NCBI GenBank assembly: GCA_019359315.1
Contig: JAHHHO010000013.1
Location: 40,409-104,408 of the forward strand
DNA length: 64,000 nucleotides
Reading direction: 5' to 3'
Origin: Myxacorys californica WJT36-NPBG1
GTDB taxonomy: Bacteria > Cyanobacteriota > Cyanobacteriia > Leptolyngbyales > Leptolyngbyaceae
Made by a program: the position numbers and the translations under genes
The notes under the pieces: generated by a model
The model's input: only the letters and a program-made list of their open reading frames with translations
Databases searched by the model: none
What the model was told of the DNA's origin: nothing
Shown: piece after piece, positions 50,432-58,707 of the stretch
Numbering within the stretch: the first letter of the stretch is position 1
How the letters are laid out: every line of letters starts with the position of its first letter

Positions 50432-52015
50432 ATGCTAACTGCAAATTTTCCTTATCTCACCGCGATTATTTTGTTCCCGATCGCGGCTTCTCTTCTGATT
50501 CCGATTATTCCAGACAAGGATGGTAAAACCGTTCGCTGGTATTCCCTCATCGTCGGGCTGATTGATTTTGCACTCATCGTTTATGCGTTCTATACGCAGT
50601 ACGATTTTTCGAGTCCAGAGCTTCAGCTGTTCGAGCGATATGCTTGGGTTCCTGCACTGGATTTGAACTGGTCTGTCGGCGTTGATGGGCTGTCGATGCC
50701 GCTCGTGATTCTGACTGGATTCATTACAACGTTGGCAATTTTGGCGGCTTGGCCTGTCACCTTTAAGCCCCGGTTGTTCTACTTTCTGATGCTGGTAATG
50801 TACGGCGGACAGATTGCTGTCTTTGCTGTTCAAGACATGCTGTTGTTCTTTCTGACCTGGGAACTTGAACTAATCCCGATTTACCTGCTGCTCTCGATTT
50901 GGGGCGGTAAGAAGCGGCTATATGCTGCGACTAAGTTCATCTTGTATACCGCAGGGGGATCGCTGTTCATCTTGGTCGCTGGGCTTGCAATGGCATTCTA
51001 TGGCGACACGGTCACGTTCGATATGCGAGCGCTCGCTGCCAAAAGCTACCCACTCGTTTTTCAGCTTTGGGTCTATACAGGGTTTCTGATCGCTTACGCA
51101 GTCAAACTGCCAATTATTCCTCTCCACACGTGGCTCCCAGATGCTCACGGTGAAGCCACGGCTCCGGTTCACATGCTGTTGGCAGGTATTCTACTGAAAA
51201 TGGGTGGTTATGCCCTAATTCGGATGAATGCCGAAATGCTGCCAGCGGCTCATGCAACCGTCGCGCCCGCGTTGGTTATTTTAGGCGTAGTGAATATCAT
51301 TTACGCGGCGCTAACCTCGTTTGCTCAGCGCAACTTGAAGCGAAAAATTGCGTACTCGTCGATCTCGCACATGGGATTTGTGCTGATCGGGATCGCGTCG
51401 TTTACCGACCTGGGCTTAAGCGGAGCCGTTCTACAGATGGTTTCCCACGGGTTGATCGGGGCGAGTCTATTTTTCTTGGTAGGGGCTACCTACGATCGCA
51501 CTCATACCCTTATGCTCGATGAGATGGGTGGTGTTGGTAAACAAATGCCCAGAATCTTCTCAATGTTTACGGCTTGTTCCTTGGCATCTTTAGCATTGCC
51601 TGGCATGAGTGGTTTTGTTGCCGAACTGATGGTGTTTGTTGGATTTGCTACCAGCGACGCTTATGGCATGACCTTCCGAATCATTGTGGTTGGTTTAGCT
51701 GCGATCGGAGTAATTCTTACGCCCATCTACTTGCTCTCGATGCTGCGAGAAATCTTCTACGGCCCCGAGAACAAAGAGCTTACATCTCATGAAAAACTAG
51801 TCGATGCTGAACCACGAGAAGTATTTATCATCGCCAGTCTGCTTGTGCCAATCATTGGAATTGGCTTCTATCCCAAGCTACTCACTCAGATTTACGATTC
51901 TAAGACCGTTTCTTTAACAGCACGATTGCGGGCGGAAGTTCCGACAATTGCAAAACTCAATGATGCGCCTGCTCTAGCTTCCAAAGAAGCGTTGTCAGCC
52001 CCTGAAATTCGCTAG
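50432..52015 (+). CDS. ndhD: NAD(P)H-quinone oxidoreductase subunit 4
   Basis: NdhD is the second antiporter-like membrane subunit of NDH-1 (NuoM homologue), 527 residues with about 14 helices. Clear motifs include [21 protein letters not shown] near 86, [20 protein letters not shown] near 140 (conserved Glu), [19 protein letters not shown] near 222 with the Lys, and [12 protein letters not shown] near 306. It lies 213 bp behind ndhF on the same strand, the order typical of ndhF1-ndhD1 in cyanobacteria; together they form one proton-translocating arm. The gap contains an inverted repeat. A strong terminator follows the stop. Confidence 0.96.
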   Translation: MLTANFPYLTAIILFPIAASLLIPIIPDKDGKTVRWYSLIVGLIDFALIVYAFYTQYDFSSPELQLFERYAWVPALDLNWSVGVDGLSMPLVILTGFITTLAILAAWPVTFKPRLFYFLMLVMYGGQIAVFAVQDMLLFFLTWELELIPIYLLLSIWGGKKRLYAATKFILYTAGGSLFILVAGLAMAFYGDTVTFDMRALAAKSYPLVFQLWVYTGFLIAYAVKLPIIPLHTWLPDAHGEATAPVHMLLAGILLKMGGYALIRMNAEMLPAAHATVAPALVILGVVNIIYAALTSFAQRNLKRKIAYSSISHMGFVLIGIASFTDLGLSGAVLQMVSHGLIGASLFFLVGATYDRTHTLMLDEMGGVGKQMPRIFSMFTACSLASLALPGMSGFVAELMVFVGFATSDAYGMTFRIIVVGLAAIGVILTPIYLLSMLREIFYGPENKELTSHEKLVDAEPREVFIIASLLVPIIGIGFYPKLLTQIYDSKTVSLTARLRAEVPTIAKLNDAPALASKEALSAPEIR

Positions 52016-52035
52016 CCTTAGTCTAGTCCTATAAT

Positions 52036-52073
52036 AAAAAGCGGGTTCTATCAAAGTGTAGAACTCGCTTTTT
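52036..52073. terminator. bidirectional Rho-independent terminator
   Basis: AAAAAGCGGGTTCTA and TAGAACTCGCTTTTT form a 15-bp stem with one mismatch and an 8-nt loop, with A and T tracts on the two sides. It serves ndhD (plus) and the Crp-family gene (minus, stop at 52127). Confidence 0.9.
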
Positions 52074-52126
52074 ATGTTATTGAGATAAATTGAGATAAAA
52101 CAGCTACCAGACCAGTGGTGTTTTCA

Positions 52127-52846
52127 TTAATTACGATTTGGAGAGCCTTCGTTGCGGTTAAGAACTGAATCCGTAGGCAGACAGAGTAAATTGTCACCCT
52201 GAGTGCGAATCATGCCTTTTTGACGAAGCTTACCCATCAATCGAGTTACAGTCACGCGAGTCGATCCGATCGCACTACCAATTTGAGCATGAGTCAGAGG
52301 AAAAGGCAGACAATAGCCTTCGTCTGTTGGTTCACCGTACTCCTCGATGAGCAGCGTCAGAAAACCGAGCAGCCGATCGATCGTTCGACGCTGACCCAAT
52401 GTGCTAAGCCAAAGTAGCTTGCGCTGGTGCTGATAGCGGAACGCATCTAGGACCTCGCGTCGGAAGTGAGGCCAATTGTCTAAATCGTGCCAATACATCC
52501 AGACTACTGACGTTTGATCGACGTGAGCGTAAGCTTGAAGCGTAAATGGCGATTGCGCCACAATCTCAAAGGGTTGACCTGTACCGACAAAGCCCAAAAA
52601 TGCTTCCTCTGGACTAACCCGTGCCAAACGAGCCGCATTGCTTCCGGTAGCATTAACCTGTGCTGTACCCACTAGACGCACTGCTCCTTTCTGCACAAGA
52701 TAGAGCAGACCGGGACGAGTCGGAACTCGTTCATCCTTGCTGAAATTACGGATGCGGTAATGTTCTTGTGCCCAGTCAATGATTCTCTGCCAAGTGAGAA
52801 AGGGGCGAGCTGCTTCTGAATTTTGTTGAGGGGATACTGAGTACAT
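52127..52846 (-). CDS. Crp/Fnr-family transcription regulator
   Basis: The 239-residue protein has a cyclic-nucleotide-binding-like beta barrel (about 20-120) and a C-terminal helix-turn-helix (about 180-225: PLTHAQIGSAIGSTRVTVTRLMGKLRQKGMI). The recognition-helix region reads like that of NtcA (GSTRVTVTRL), so the target site may be NtcA-like. The barrel lacks the RxSxxx cAMP-binding signature I would expect, so the effector is unclear. It is not NtcA itself, whose sequence differs earlier. It is transcribed alone and convergent with ndhD. Confidence 0.85.
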   Translation of the reverse strand: MYSVSPQQNSEAARPFLTWQRIIDWAQEHYRIRNFSKDERVPTRPGLLYLVQKGAVRLVGTAQVNATGSNAARLARVSPEEAFLGFVGTGQPFEIVAQSPFTLQAYAHVDQTSVVWMYWHDLDNWPHFRREVLDAFRYQHQRKLLWLSTLGQRRTIDRLLGFLTLLIEEYGEPTDEGYCLPFPLTHAQIGSAIGSTRVTVTRLMGKLRQKGMIRTQGDNLLCLPTDSVLNRNEGSPNRN

Positions 52847-53121
52847 AGTGTAAGAGGCTGCTAGAGAACAATTGTGGATGCTTTGACAAGCGCTGAGACA
52901 GCGTGAGTCATAAAATTGGACTCATTCCTTCAAGCGAAACTCTGGTTTTTTGAGTGATCCTCGAAGTTCCTGTACTTGACTGTCATAAAGAGTATACGAA
53001 AAGAACGATGTATTGCCCGTGAAATTACGGTGCTAAACACCAATCTCAGCATTGATCGGTAGTAGCGCTTGAGTTTAATCACGAAACCGAACCCTACTTC
53101 AGAGCATCAACCGTAAATATC
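52847..53121. other. intergenic region between divergent genes
   Basis: 275 bp upstream of both the Crp-family gene and the ArgRS-like gene. No gene seen; two promoters expected. TGACTGTCATAAAGAGTATA near 52978 could be a -10 region of the plus-strand gene. Confidence 0.35.
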
Positions 53122-54024
53122 ATGAATTCTAACGTACCTACGGTTACTTATCCTACGCTTCGCATATTGTTACTGTCGCAAATTGATGAAGCAATCCGCC
53201 TCTGGGAGGATGTTTCGGTAACAAGACGATCGCTTCATCCTACCGCTATTCGCGCAAACGCCCTCGATTCGGAGCTTTCACACTCTATTGATGTTGTGAA
53301 GAGAGTACCATCAGAAACGCTGATTTCTACGTATCGCTCCGCCATTGCACTGAAATTAGCCCCCCATTTTGATTACTCAGCGGAGCAGACTGCCAATCAG
53401 CTTGTTGAGTTTTTGTATAAAATGGATACAAAAACTCCTGGAATGAGTGCTATTTTGGCGGAGTCGCTTTTGCGTGATCTTACGGTAGCAGTAGTTTCAC
53501 CAGGATTCCTGGAATTTAGGTTTAGCGATCGCGCGATCGCAACTTGGTTGCAGTCCCTGATTGATCTAAAAGACAAAGACTTACGGTATGGTTCCTTCGA
53601 GATGACGCGAAATAATAGTGACTTTGATTCTGGCTCGTCTAAAGTCTTTTTCTGCCAGTCCACTCACGCTCGCTGTTGCTCGTTACTTAGGCTGGCGCGG
53701 CAACGTGATCTTGCTTCAATAGAACAGGCTTGTTGGTTAAATAGGTCAGATCAACTGTTATTACAAGAGTCGGTCGAGCGGAAACTACTCTCCCAATTTG
53801 TAGCGGTAACAGACGGATTCCTTGAAAACAATGTTCTAGAAATGGCAGTTGGGTTGAGTCATGCATTCCACCAATTTGAGAGATCGTGCCGCATCGTCGG
53901 TGCATCTCAAGCTCTAGATCGGCATCTTTTGCAGTGCCGATTAGGATTAGTGATGATTACTCAGCGTCTACTACGATCGCTGCTAGAGCAGAAGTTGGGT
54001 GTTCCTGCGCCGTTGGAACTATAG
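53122..54024 (+). CDS. ArgRS-like protein: Add-1 and DALR domains, no catalytic core
   Basis: The 300-residue protein resembles arginyl-tRNA synthetase with the middle removed. The N-terminal part (about 60-145) fits the Add-1 tRNA-binding domain (STYRSAIALKLAPHFDYSAE, later VVSPGFLEFRFSDRAIATWL). The C-terminal part (about 170-300) fits the DALR anticodon-binding domain, with the typical QSTHARCCSLLRLARQRDL and an ending like LLRSLLEQKLGV. The Rossmann fold with HIGH and KMSK motifs is absent, so it cannot charge tRNA. It may bind tRNA or regulate the true ArgRS. A full argS must lie elsewhere. A probable terminator lies about 180 bp downstream. Confidence 0.78.
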   Translation: MNSNVPTVTYPTLRILLLSQIDEAIRLWEDVSVTRRSLHPTAIRANALDSELSHSIDVVKRVPSETLISTYRSAIALKLAPHFDYSAEQTANQLVEFLYKMDTKTPGMSAILAESLLRDLTVAVVSPGFLEFRFSDRAIATWLQSLIDLKDKDLRYGSFEMTRNNSDFDSGSSKVFFCQSTHARCCSLLRLARQRDLASIEQACWLNRSDQLLLQESVERKLLSQFVAVTDGFLENNVLEMAVGLSHAFHQFERSCRIVGASQALDRHLLQCRLGLVMITQRLLRSLLEQKLGVPAPLEL

Positions 54025-54339
54025 TCGAACCGTTAGTCAGACCGTTAGTCGGACTGTTTCTAGTAGTTTCACGGCTACCGTATGTTGTGAGTTTTAAGTC
54101 ATATAGATGTCATCTCAACGTCATAACTTATTTTTATCTACCAAAGGGGTGACAAAGCTGGGAAATGCATATATATTTAATCTTGTGTGAGGAGCGAACC
54201 AGCAAGAGTACCGAGACGAAACACGGCCAGTCGTCGGTACTCTTTCTGATTTTAAAGCGATTTACATAGAGACTTTATATTGCACCCCGTAGACTGTTAT
54301 GCCCCACGTTAGAAGAGGCAAATGCAGACTGAGAGCAAC
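54025..54339. other. intergenic region with hairpin, possible small RNA
   Basis: 315 bp between convergent genes. It holds a TGCATATATATTTAAT tract (near 54166) and a strong hairpin (54204-54244). It could be only the terminator of the 53122 gene, or a small RNA of about 60-70 nt ending there. Confidence 0.4.
54204..54244 (+). terminator. 11-bp stem terminator
   Basis: AAGAGTACCGA and TCGGTACTCTT pair perfectly across a 19-nt loop, followed by TCTGATTTTAAAG. It is the likely terminator of the 53122 gene or of a small transcript starting near 54180. Confidence 0.65.
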
Positions 54340-55164
54340 TCAAAGCAAGAATTCTTCGATTGCGGCGGCTGCGCCATCAAGCTCTACGGTCGGTGCAACC
54401 CATTGAGCCTGTTGCTGAACTTCTTCGGGAGCGTTGCCCATGGCCACGCCAATGCCAGCGTATTGAATCATTTCTAGATCATTGAAGTTGTCGCCCATGG
54501 CCATCACGTTTTCGGGCTGCAATCCTAGCAATTCTTCGGCAAGATACTTCACGGCTAAGCCTTTGTTGGCAGCAGGATGAGTTGCTTCAAAGAAGGTGGC
54601 AACTGATTTGGTGAGATACAGTTCTGCGGGAGTGTACTGTTCTTGCAATGAGCCCAGCATGGAGCCAATTAGTTCTGTATCGTCGCTGAGGGCGAGAACT
54701 TTGGTCGGCTCGGTTGTTAAAGTAGAGCGCAAATCACCAACGGCGATCGCTTCAATTCCCGATCGCTCAGAATACGCTTTTGTTTCGGGCGTGATCTCTC
54801 GCACATACAACTGGTCGTTGATGTAGAAATGGACAGAGAGTAGCGATCGCAGGTCAGGCGTCTCGAAGTAATCGAGCAGCGATAGCACCATTGCTTTAGG
54901 AACTGCCAAGTGCTGATGCAGAGTTTGCGTTTTGGGATCTTGGATCCACGCGCCTTGATAGGCGATCAGCGGCAACGATGACTCAACCATGTGATGGAAG
55001 CGCAACGCTGACTGATACATGCGACCCGTTGCGATCGCGACTTGAATTCCGTTTTTCTGTACTTTGTGAATCAGCCGAAGGACAGGTTCACGGATATCAT
55101 TAGACTTGCCCGCAATTGTGCCGTCGATATCTAGAACGAGTAGTTGGATGTCTGACTGATGCAT
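54340..55164 (-). CDS. Cof-type HAD-superfamily phosphatase
   Basis: The 274-residue protein is a Cof-type (HAD class IIB) hydrolase. The nucleophile motif LLVLDIDGTIAG is near residues 8-19 (Asp nucleophile and Asp+2), VAIATGR near 44 holds motif II, Lys in the NKGLAVKYLAEELLG segment near 201 is motif III, and VMAMGDNFNDLEMI near 221 is motif IV. These enzymes dephosphorylate small molecules such as sugar phosphates or flavin precursors; the substrate is unknown. The open frame begins at 55206, but the ATG at 55164 fits homologues. Single gene. Confidence 0.9.
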   Translation of the reverse strand: MHQSDIQLLVLDIDGTIAGKSNDIREPVLRLIHKVQKNGIQVAIATGRMYQSALRFHHMVESSLPLIAYQGAWIQDPKTQTLHQHLAVPKAMVLSLLDYFETPDLRSLLSVHFYINDQLYVREITPETKAYSERSGIEAIAVGDLRSTLTTEPTKVLALSDDTELIGSMLGSLQEQYTPAELYLTKSVATFFEATHPAANKGLAVKYLAEELLGLQPENVMAMGDNFNDLEMIQYAGIGVAMGNAPEEVQQQAQWVAPTVELDGAAAAIEEFLL

Positions 55165-55280
55165 AAGGGCAAAGGATGGGTAAAGGATAATAATTGCTGA
55201 CTGCAAGCCTCAAGATTTTAAAGTGAATTCTTCGCTTTTCACATTGCATGATTGATTATTCTGCTTTCGTTCTTCCTTGC

Positions 55281-55311
55281 GGTTCTTACAGAGTTGCGCT
55301 CTGCGCTAATC
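55281..55311 (-). repeat. dispersed ~31-nt repeat, copy E
   Basis: On the minus strand: GATTAGCGCAGAGCGCAACT followed by CTGTAAGAACC. It lies just upstream of the CDF transporter gene. Confidence 0.85.
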
Positions 55312-55345
55312 GGGTTGCACAGGCGTCTACCATCCTTCGTCTACC

Positions 55346-56296
55346 ATGTCTGAAGTTAAACATCCACGCACAGTTAGTCGCCAAATTTTGTTGGTCACGC
55401 TTTGGCTAACGCTGCTGATCTTGGCGGTGAAAGTGGGGGCGGGGTGGTCAACGCGATCGCTCGCGCTGTTAGCCGAGTCGCTGCATACGCTGATCGATGG
55501 GTTCAGCGCTGTTTTGAGTTTGATTGCGCTCTCGGCGTCGCCTCAGCGTCCTTCAGGGCGGGAGGTGTGGGGTCATGGGCGACTGGAGACGGCGTTGGCG
55601 CTGCTGTTGGTTGGATTTTTGGGATTTGCGTGCCTAAGTCTGCTTGGACTGTCGATCGAGCAATTAATCACAAGTCCCAGTCTTTTGATGATGCCGTCGG
55701 TGAAAATGCGGTTCTCGTTGATTATTATCCTGGCGGTTGTGTTTCTTGGAAGTCTAGCTTTGGCTTACTTTCAGCGTCGATTGGCAAAAACGCTCGATAG
55801 TTCTCTGTTGCGGCTGAATGCAAATCAGATTTTGCGGGATGCTTGGTTGACGTTTTTGTTGCTGATTGGGTTGGTGGGCGTTTGGCGGGGCTATCACTGG
55901 CTTGATCCCCTCATGACGATCGCGCTGGTGGTGACGGCGCTGTTGAGTTGTTGGCGGGTGTTGAATTGGCAACTCCCGCTGGTGGTGCGGCAAATGGCGA
56001 TCGCGCCAGAAGCGATCGCGCAACTTGTGCGGCAAGTGCAGGGGGTAACGCATTGCTATGGGATTCAGTCGCGCGGGATTGTGGGACGGCAAGTGTTTGT
56101 AGAACTGCGGATGACCGTTCATCCTGAGTTTGTGGCAATGAGTCCGTGGATTATGGAACAGATTGAAGGGCGGATTCGGGAATGCTACGGCCCGGTGCAG
56201 GTGTTAATTCACATTGATGAAATCGAGGATGATCCGCAGCATCCTTTAGATTCGGTCAAGTCGGACTATCCGAGCCGTAAGTCAAATTGGGATTGA
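55346..56296 (+). CDS. cation diffusion facilitator (CDF) transporter
   Basis: The 316-residue protein has about six membrane segments and a C-terminal cytoplasmic domain (about 225-300) of the CDF family. The metal-binding HxxxD pattern of helix 2 is present as ALLAESLHTLIDGFS (His~46, Asp~50), and GHGRLETALALL matches the family's YGxxRxE region in changed form. CDF proteins export Zn, Co, Fe or Mn by proton antiport. Substrate unknown. About 20 residues of low conservation begin the protein. It is transcribed alone, with a copy of the dispersed repeat upstream. Confidence 0.87.
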   Translation: MSEVKHPRTVSRQILLVTLWLTLLILAVKVGAGWSTRSLALLAESLHTLIDGFSAVLSLIALSASPQRPSGREVWGHGRLETALALLLVGFLGFACLSLLGLSIEQLITSPSLLMMPSVKMRFSLIIILAVVFLGSLALAYFQRRLAKTLDSSLLRLNANQILRDAWLTFLLLIGLVGVWRGYHWLDPLMTIALVVTALLSCWRVLNWQLPLVVRQMAIAPEAIAQLVRQVQGVTHCYGIQSRGIVGRQVFVELRMTVHPEFVAMSPWIMEQIEGRIRECYGPVQVLIHIDEIEDDPQHPLDSVKSDYPSRKSNWD

Positions 56297-56343
56297 AACG
56301 CGCTGAACAGCGGTTCAATCGGGTCTACAACACGACTTCCGCT

Positions 56344-56934
56344 CTAAACTCTGACTTCGTCGGCAAAGCTTTGGCGACGCTCAAACTCAAACGGGCCTGC
56401 GAGAGAACCCCAAAGTTGTTCGTCTGTTTGAGGATCGCGACCGCGATCGAGGCTGTAAAACTTTTGATCGTCAATCTCGAATTCGTTATCTAAATAGGTT
56501 GTCTTGCCATCGCGAACGATGATGCATCCTTTCCCAGGTTCGACTTGTCCTTTAAAGCTGTGCCCCGTCCATTCTGCGTAGGACGTGCAGCCTGACATCA
56601 GTTCTAGCTGATCCGCTTTCAAGTCTTTCAACCGCTCTGGATTGCGTGCTGCGCCATAAAATTTTTGCTCGTCCTGCACGAGGTAATTCTCGATCGCAAT
56701 TTTGCCGTTCTGTTCAACAAGCTTCAGCACTCTCAATCGGTAAGGCTTGTTTAACATGTAGTCGTAGGCTTGCTCCAGAAAAAGACTTACGCCGTTTAGC
56801 AACTCGAAGGGCAACGGACGCATACAGACTCGAATATGAGCATACAGAGGAGGGTTTTCAAACGCCTGATGCTGATTGCTAAAATCCGATGCCATCCAGC
56901 GAGCAAGAGTGGCAATATCTGTCGAATGAGTCAT
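56344..56934 (-). CDS. cpcT: phycobiliprotein lyase CpcT/CpeT
   Basis: The 196-residue lyase attaches phycocyanobilin to Cys153 of the phycocyanin beta subunit (CpcT) or acts similarly on phycoerythrin (CpeT). Characteristic segments: LARWMASDFSNQHQAFENPP (residues ~10-29), SLFLEQAYDYMLNKPYRLRV, GCTSYAEWTGHSFKG and TTYLDNEFEIDDQKFYSLDRG. Length is typical. It is a cytoplasmic beta-barrel enzyme and shows the organism builds phycobilisomes. It is convergent with the CDF gene, with 47 bp between stops, and stands next to the 84-bp tandem repeat. Confidence 0.93.
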   Translation of the reverse strand: MTHSTDIATLARWMASDFSNQHQAFENPPLYAHIRVCMRPLPFELLNGVSLFLEQAYDYMLNKPYRLRVLKLVEQNGKIAIENYLVQDEQKFYGAARNPERLKDLKADQLELMSGCTSYAEWTGHSFKGQVEPGKGCIIVRDGKTTYLDNEFEIDDQKFYSLDRGRDPQTDEQLWGSLAGPFEFERRQSFADEVRV

Positions 56935-57104
56935 AGGACGAGTTGGAGTAGAATCTGAAATTTATTGTACGGTGTCAGGTTCTCACTACACTCATTCTCA
57001 GGGATCGGAAATTCGAGGGGTTCCGGATGCACACGGTAGGGATTGGGTTCTGCTTGTATCTGCGATCGATTCGGATTAGATACTCGTCGCTACAGACAAA
57101 ATGA

Positions 57105-57144
57105 GTTGAGCGATCGCGGCGCACGTTTTGAAGGATCGCTCAAC
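57105..57144. repeat. 11-bp inverted repeat ahead of the tandem array
   Basis: GTTGAGCGATC at 57105-57115 and GATCGCTCAAC at 57134-57144 flank an 18-nt loop. It directly precedes the tandem repeats. Confidence 0.6.
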
Positions 57145-57148
57145 TTAC

Positions 57149-57343
57149 ATTGCCGATTACACCCGATCCATTGCCAATGTTCTCTATGACATCAGCAATT
57201 GCAGCCGATCCATTGCCAATGTCACCACTTACATTACCGATCACGCCCGATCCATTACCAATGTTCTCTATGACGTCAGCAATTGCAGCCGATCCATTGC
57301 CAATGTCACCACTTACATTACCGATCACGCCTGATCCATTACC
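57149..57343. repeat. 84-bp tandem repeat built of 42-bp halves
   Basis: Unit 1 is 57149-57232, unit 2 is 57233-57316 (about 92% alike by eye), and a partial third reaches about 57343. Each unit is two diverged 42-bp halves sharing CCGATCCATTGCCAATGT. The period is a multiple of three and several frames stay open on both strands (plus: 14-residue repeat with RSIANV; minus: repeat with NIGNGS), but no start site or known protein is linked. It lies between the divergent promoters of cpcT and the 3' end of the esterase gene. Confidence 0.88.
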
Positions 57344-57386
57344 AGAGATCTCTCAATCCTTTATCAAGTGATCCATCCCTTCACTC

Positions 57387-58607
57387 TTAACTCTTTAATC
57401 CCTTCACTCGAAACAGTAGAACCTGCGTCACTTGAGTAAAGGTATTAAAGTTATCATCGCTTACCAGAACAAGGCTTGGAGATCGATCGGGCAATCGAGG
57501 TCCTAACGTCATTCCTTCCAAGTTATCGATCGTGATTCCCAAGTCAGCCATATCGAGCAACAGCCGCTTTCTTGCAATTTGAAGATCTTTCATATCTCCG
57601 CGCAGACTTTCGATCTCGGTGGTATCGGTTGCGGTTCCGGTCGCCGTTTGAAACAGTTTGACGTTGAACCCGCTCAAGCCAAAGGTGCGCTCTAAGCTCA
57701 GGAAATGCCCTGCTTGATCAATCGATAACATCTCCGTCAGACCGTGATCCAGCACTGCCGTAGGCTTTGGTTCGAGTGGATAAACATGCTCAGCGATAAT
57801 CGTGGCTCGATTGCCTTCGATCAGATAATGCAACAGCCGATTTCTAGAAATGCGTTGGGGAGCGGGAGCTTCTAGATCTTGAATCAGTGGCGATTCGACG
57901 GCTGTAAATAACCGAGATGGCTCAGCCGCCGTACCATTTAAGCTAACGGTAAGCGCTTCAAAGCCTAAATTGTCTCGAATGCCTCGCTGCTGTATGGGTT
58001 TAGAGTCATCAGGCAGATACCGTTCTGGAATGGGTAGCTTGCGGCGGAGTTGCCCCGTTTTTAGATCGAATTCCCCAATAAATGGCGGAACGCCTTCTTT
58101 CACAACGCCTTCGCTAGAGATGAATAAAGAGCCAGTTTGAGACAGCGCAATGCCTTCGGGATCAATTGTTTTAGCTGGAAACGTCTTGCCGTTCTCGTCT
58201 TTTAGCAACGTGACATCCTGCACATCGACCTGTTTAAGACTGGGTGGCTTTGAGGTCGTATCTATTTGCAGCTTCAGCGTGTAAAACCGAGCGGGAGCGC
58301 GATCGCTGCGATCGTCCGATACGGCGTAAAACTGATCTTGCTGGCGATCATAAGTAATACCCGACAGTCCTCCGACTGCGGTGTCCTTAAAAGCTTTGGT
58401 ATCGAGGGTATAACTTCCTAGAAACTCCAACGATAGCGGTAGAAATAATCGATCTTCTGCGCTGACTTGCGGCAGACTGCACGCCGACAGCAATCCCGAA
58501 AGTGCGATCGCACTTCCCGCCAATGCGATCGCTGCGCCAGCTTTTGTTCCGGCTCTCCGTGCGATTGCCGCCGATGCCCTCCAAATTTGTCGAATGTACT
58601 CAAACAT
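57387..58607 (-). CDS. esterase-like activity of phytase family lipoprotein
   Basis: The 406-residue protein has a signal sequence with lipobox LSAC (Cys43), so it should be an outer- or inner-membrane lipoprotein. The mature part matches the phytase-like esterase family: GGLSGITYDRQQDQFYAVSDDR (residues ~79-100), DPEGIALSQTGSLFISSEG (~149-167), NLGFEALTV near 214, and DNLEGMTLGPRLPDRSPSLVLVSDDNFN near the end. It is probably a beta-propeller. Substrates may be phosphate esters, but the activity in cyanobacteria is unproven. The basic N-terminal stretch before the signal is long; an internal start is possible. Confidence 0.85.
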   Translation of the reverse strand: MFEYIRQIWRASAAIARRAGTKAGAAIALAGSAIALSGLLSACSLPQVSAEDRLFLPLSLEFLGSYTLDTKAFKDTAVGGLSGITYDRQQDQFYAVSDDRSDRAPARFYTLKLQIDTTSKPPSLKQVDVQDVTLLKDENGKTFPAKTIDPEGIALSQTGSLFISSEGVVKEGVPPFIGEFDLKTGQLRRKLPIPERYLPDDSKPIQQRGIRDNLGFEALTVSLNGTAAEPSRLFTAVESPLIQDLEAPAPQRISRNRLLHYLIEGNRATIIAEHVYPLEPKPTAVLDHGLTEMLSIDQAGHFLSLERTFGLSGFNVKLFQTATGTATDTTEIESLRGDMKDLQIARKRLLLDMADLGITIDNLEGMTLGPRLPDRSPSLVLVSDDNFNTFTQVTQVLLFRVKGLKS

Positions 58608-58707
58608 TCAACTCCTCCAAACTCTAACGTCGTAGTTTCTGTTTCAATGTAGCAGTGATCCTCAGACTTTCCCGTTCAAAGCATTTCACCCAAAGGTGCT
58701 TAAATGA

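Noticed and set aside
54160..54250. Yfr1 small RNA (CTCCTCACAC motif on the minus strand at about 54187)
   Set aside because: The motif nearly matches, but the expected 3' terminator hairpin after it is missing on that strand.
57149..57343. CRISPR array
   Set aside because: The 84-bp units are contiguous and made of related halves; there are no unique spacers between constant repeats and no cas genes.
57128..57371. repeat protein encoded by the tandem array
   Set aside because: Frames stay open in several registers only because the period is a multiple of three; no ribosome site or signal is seen.
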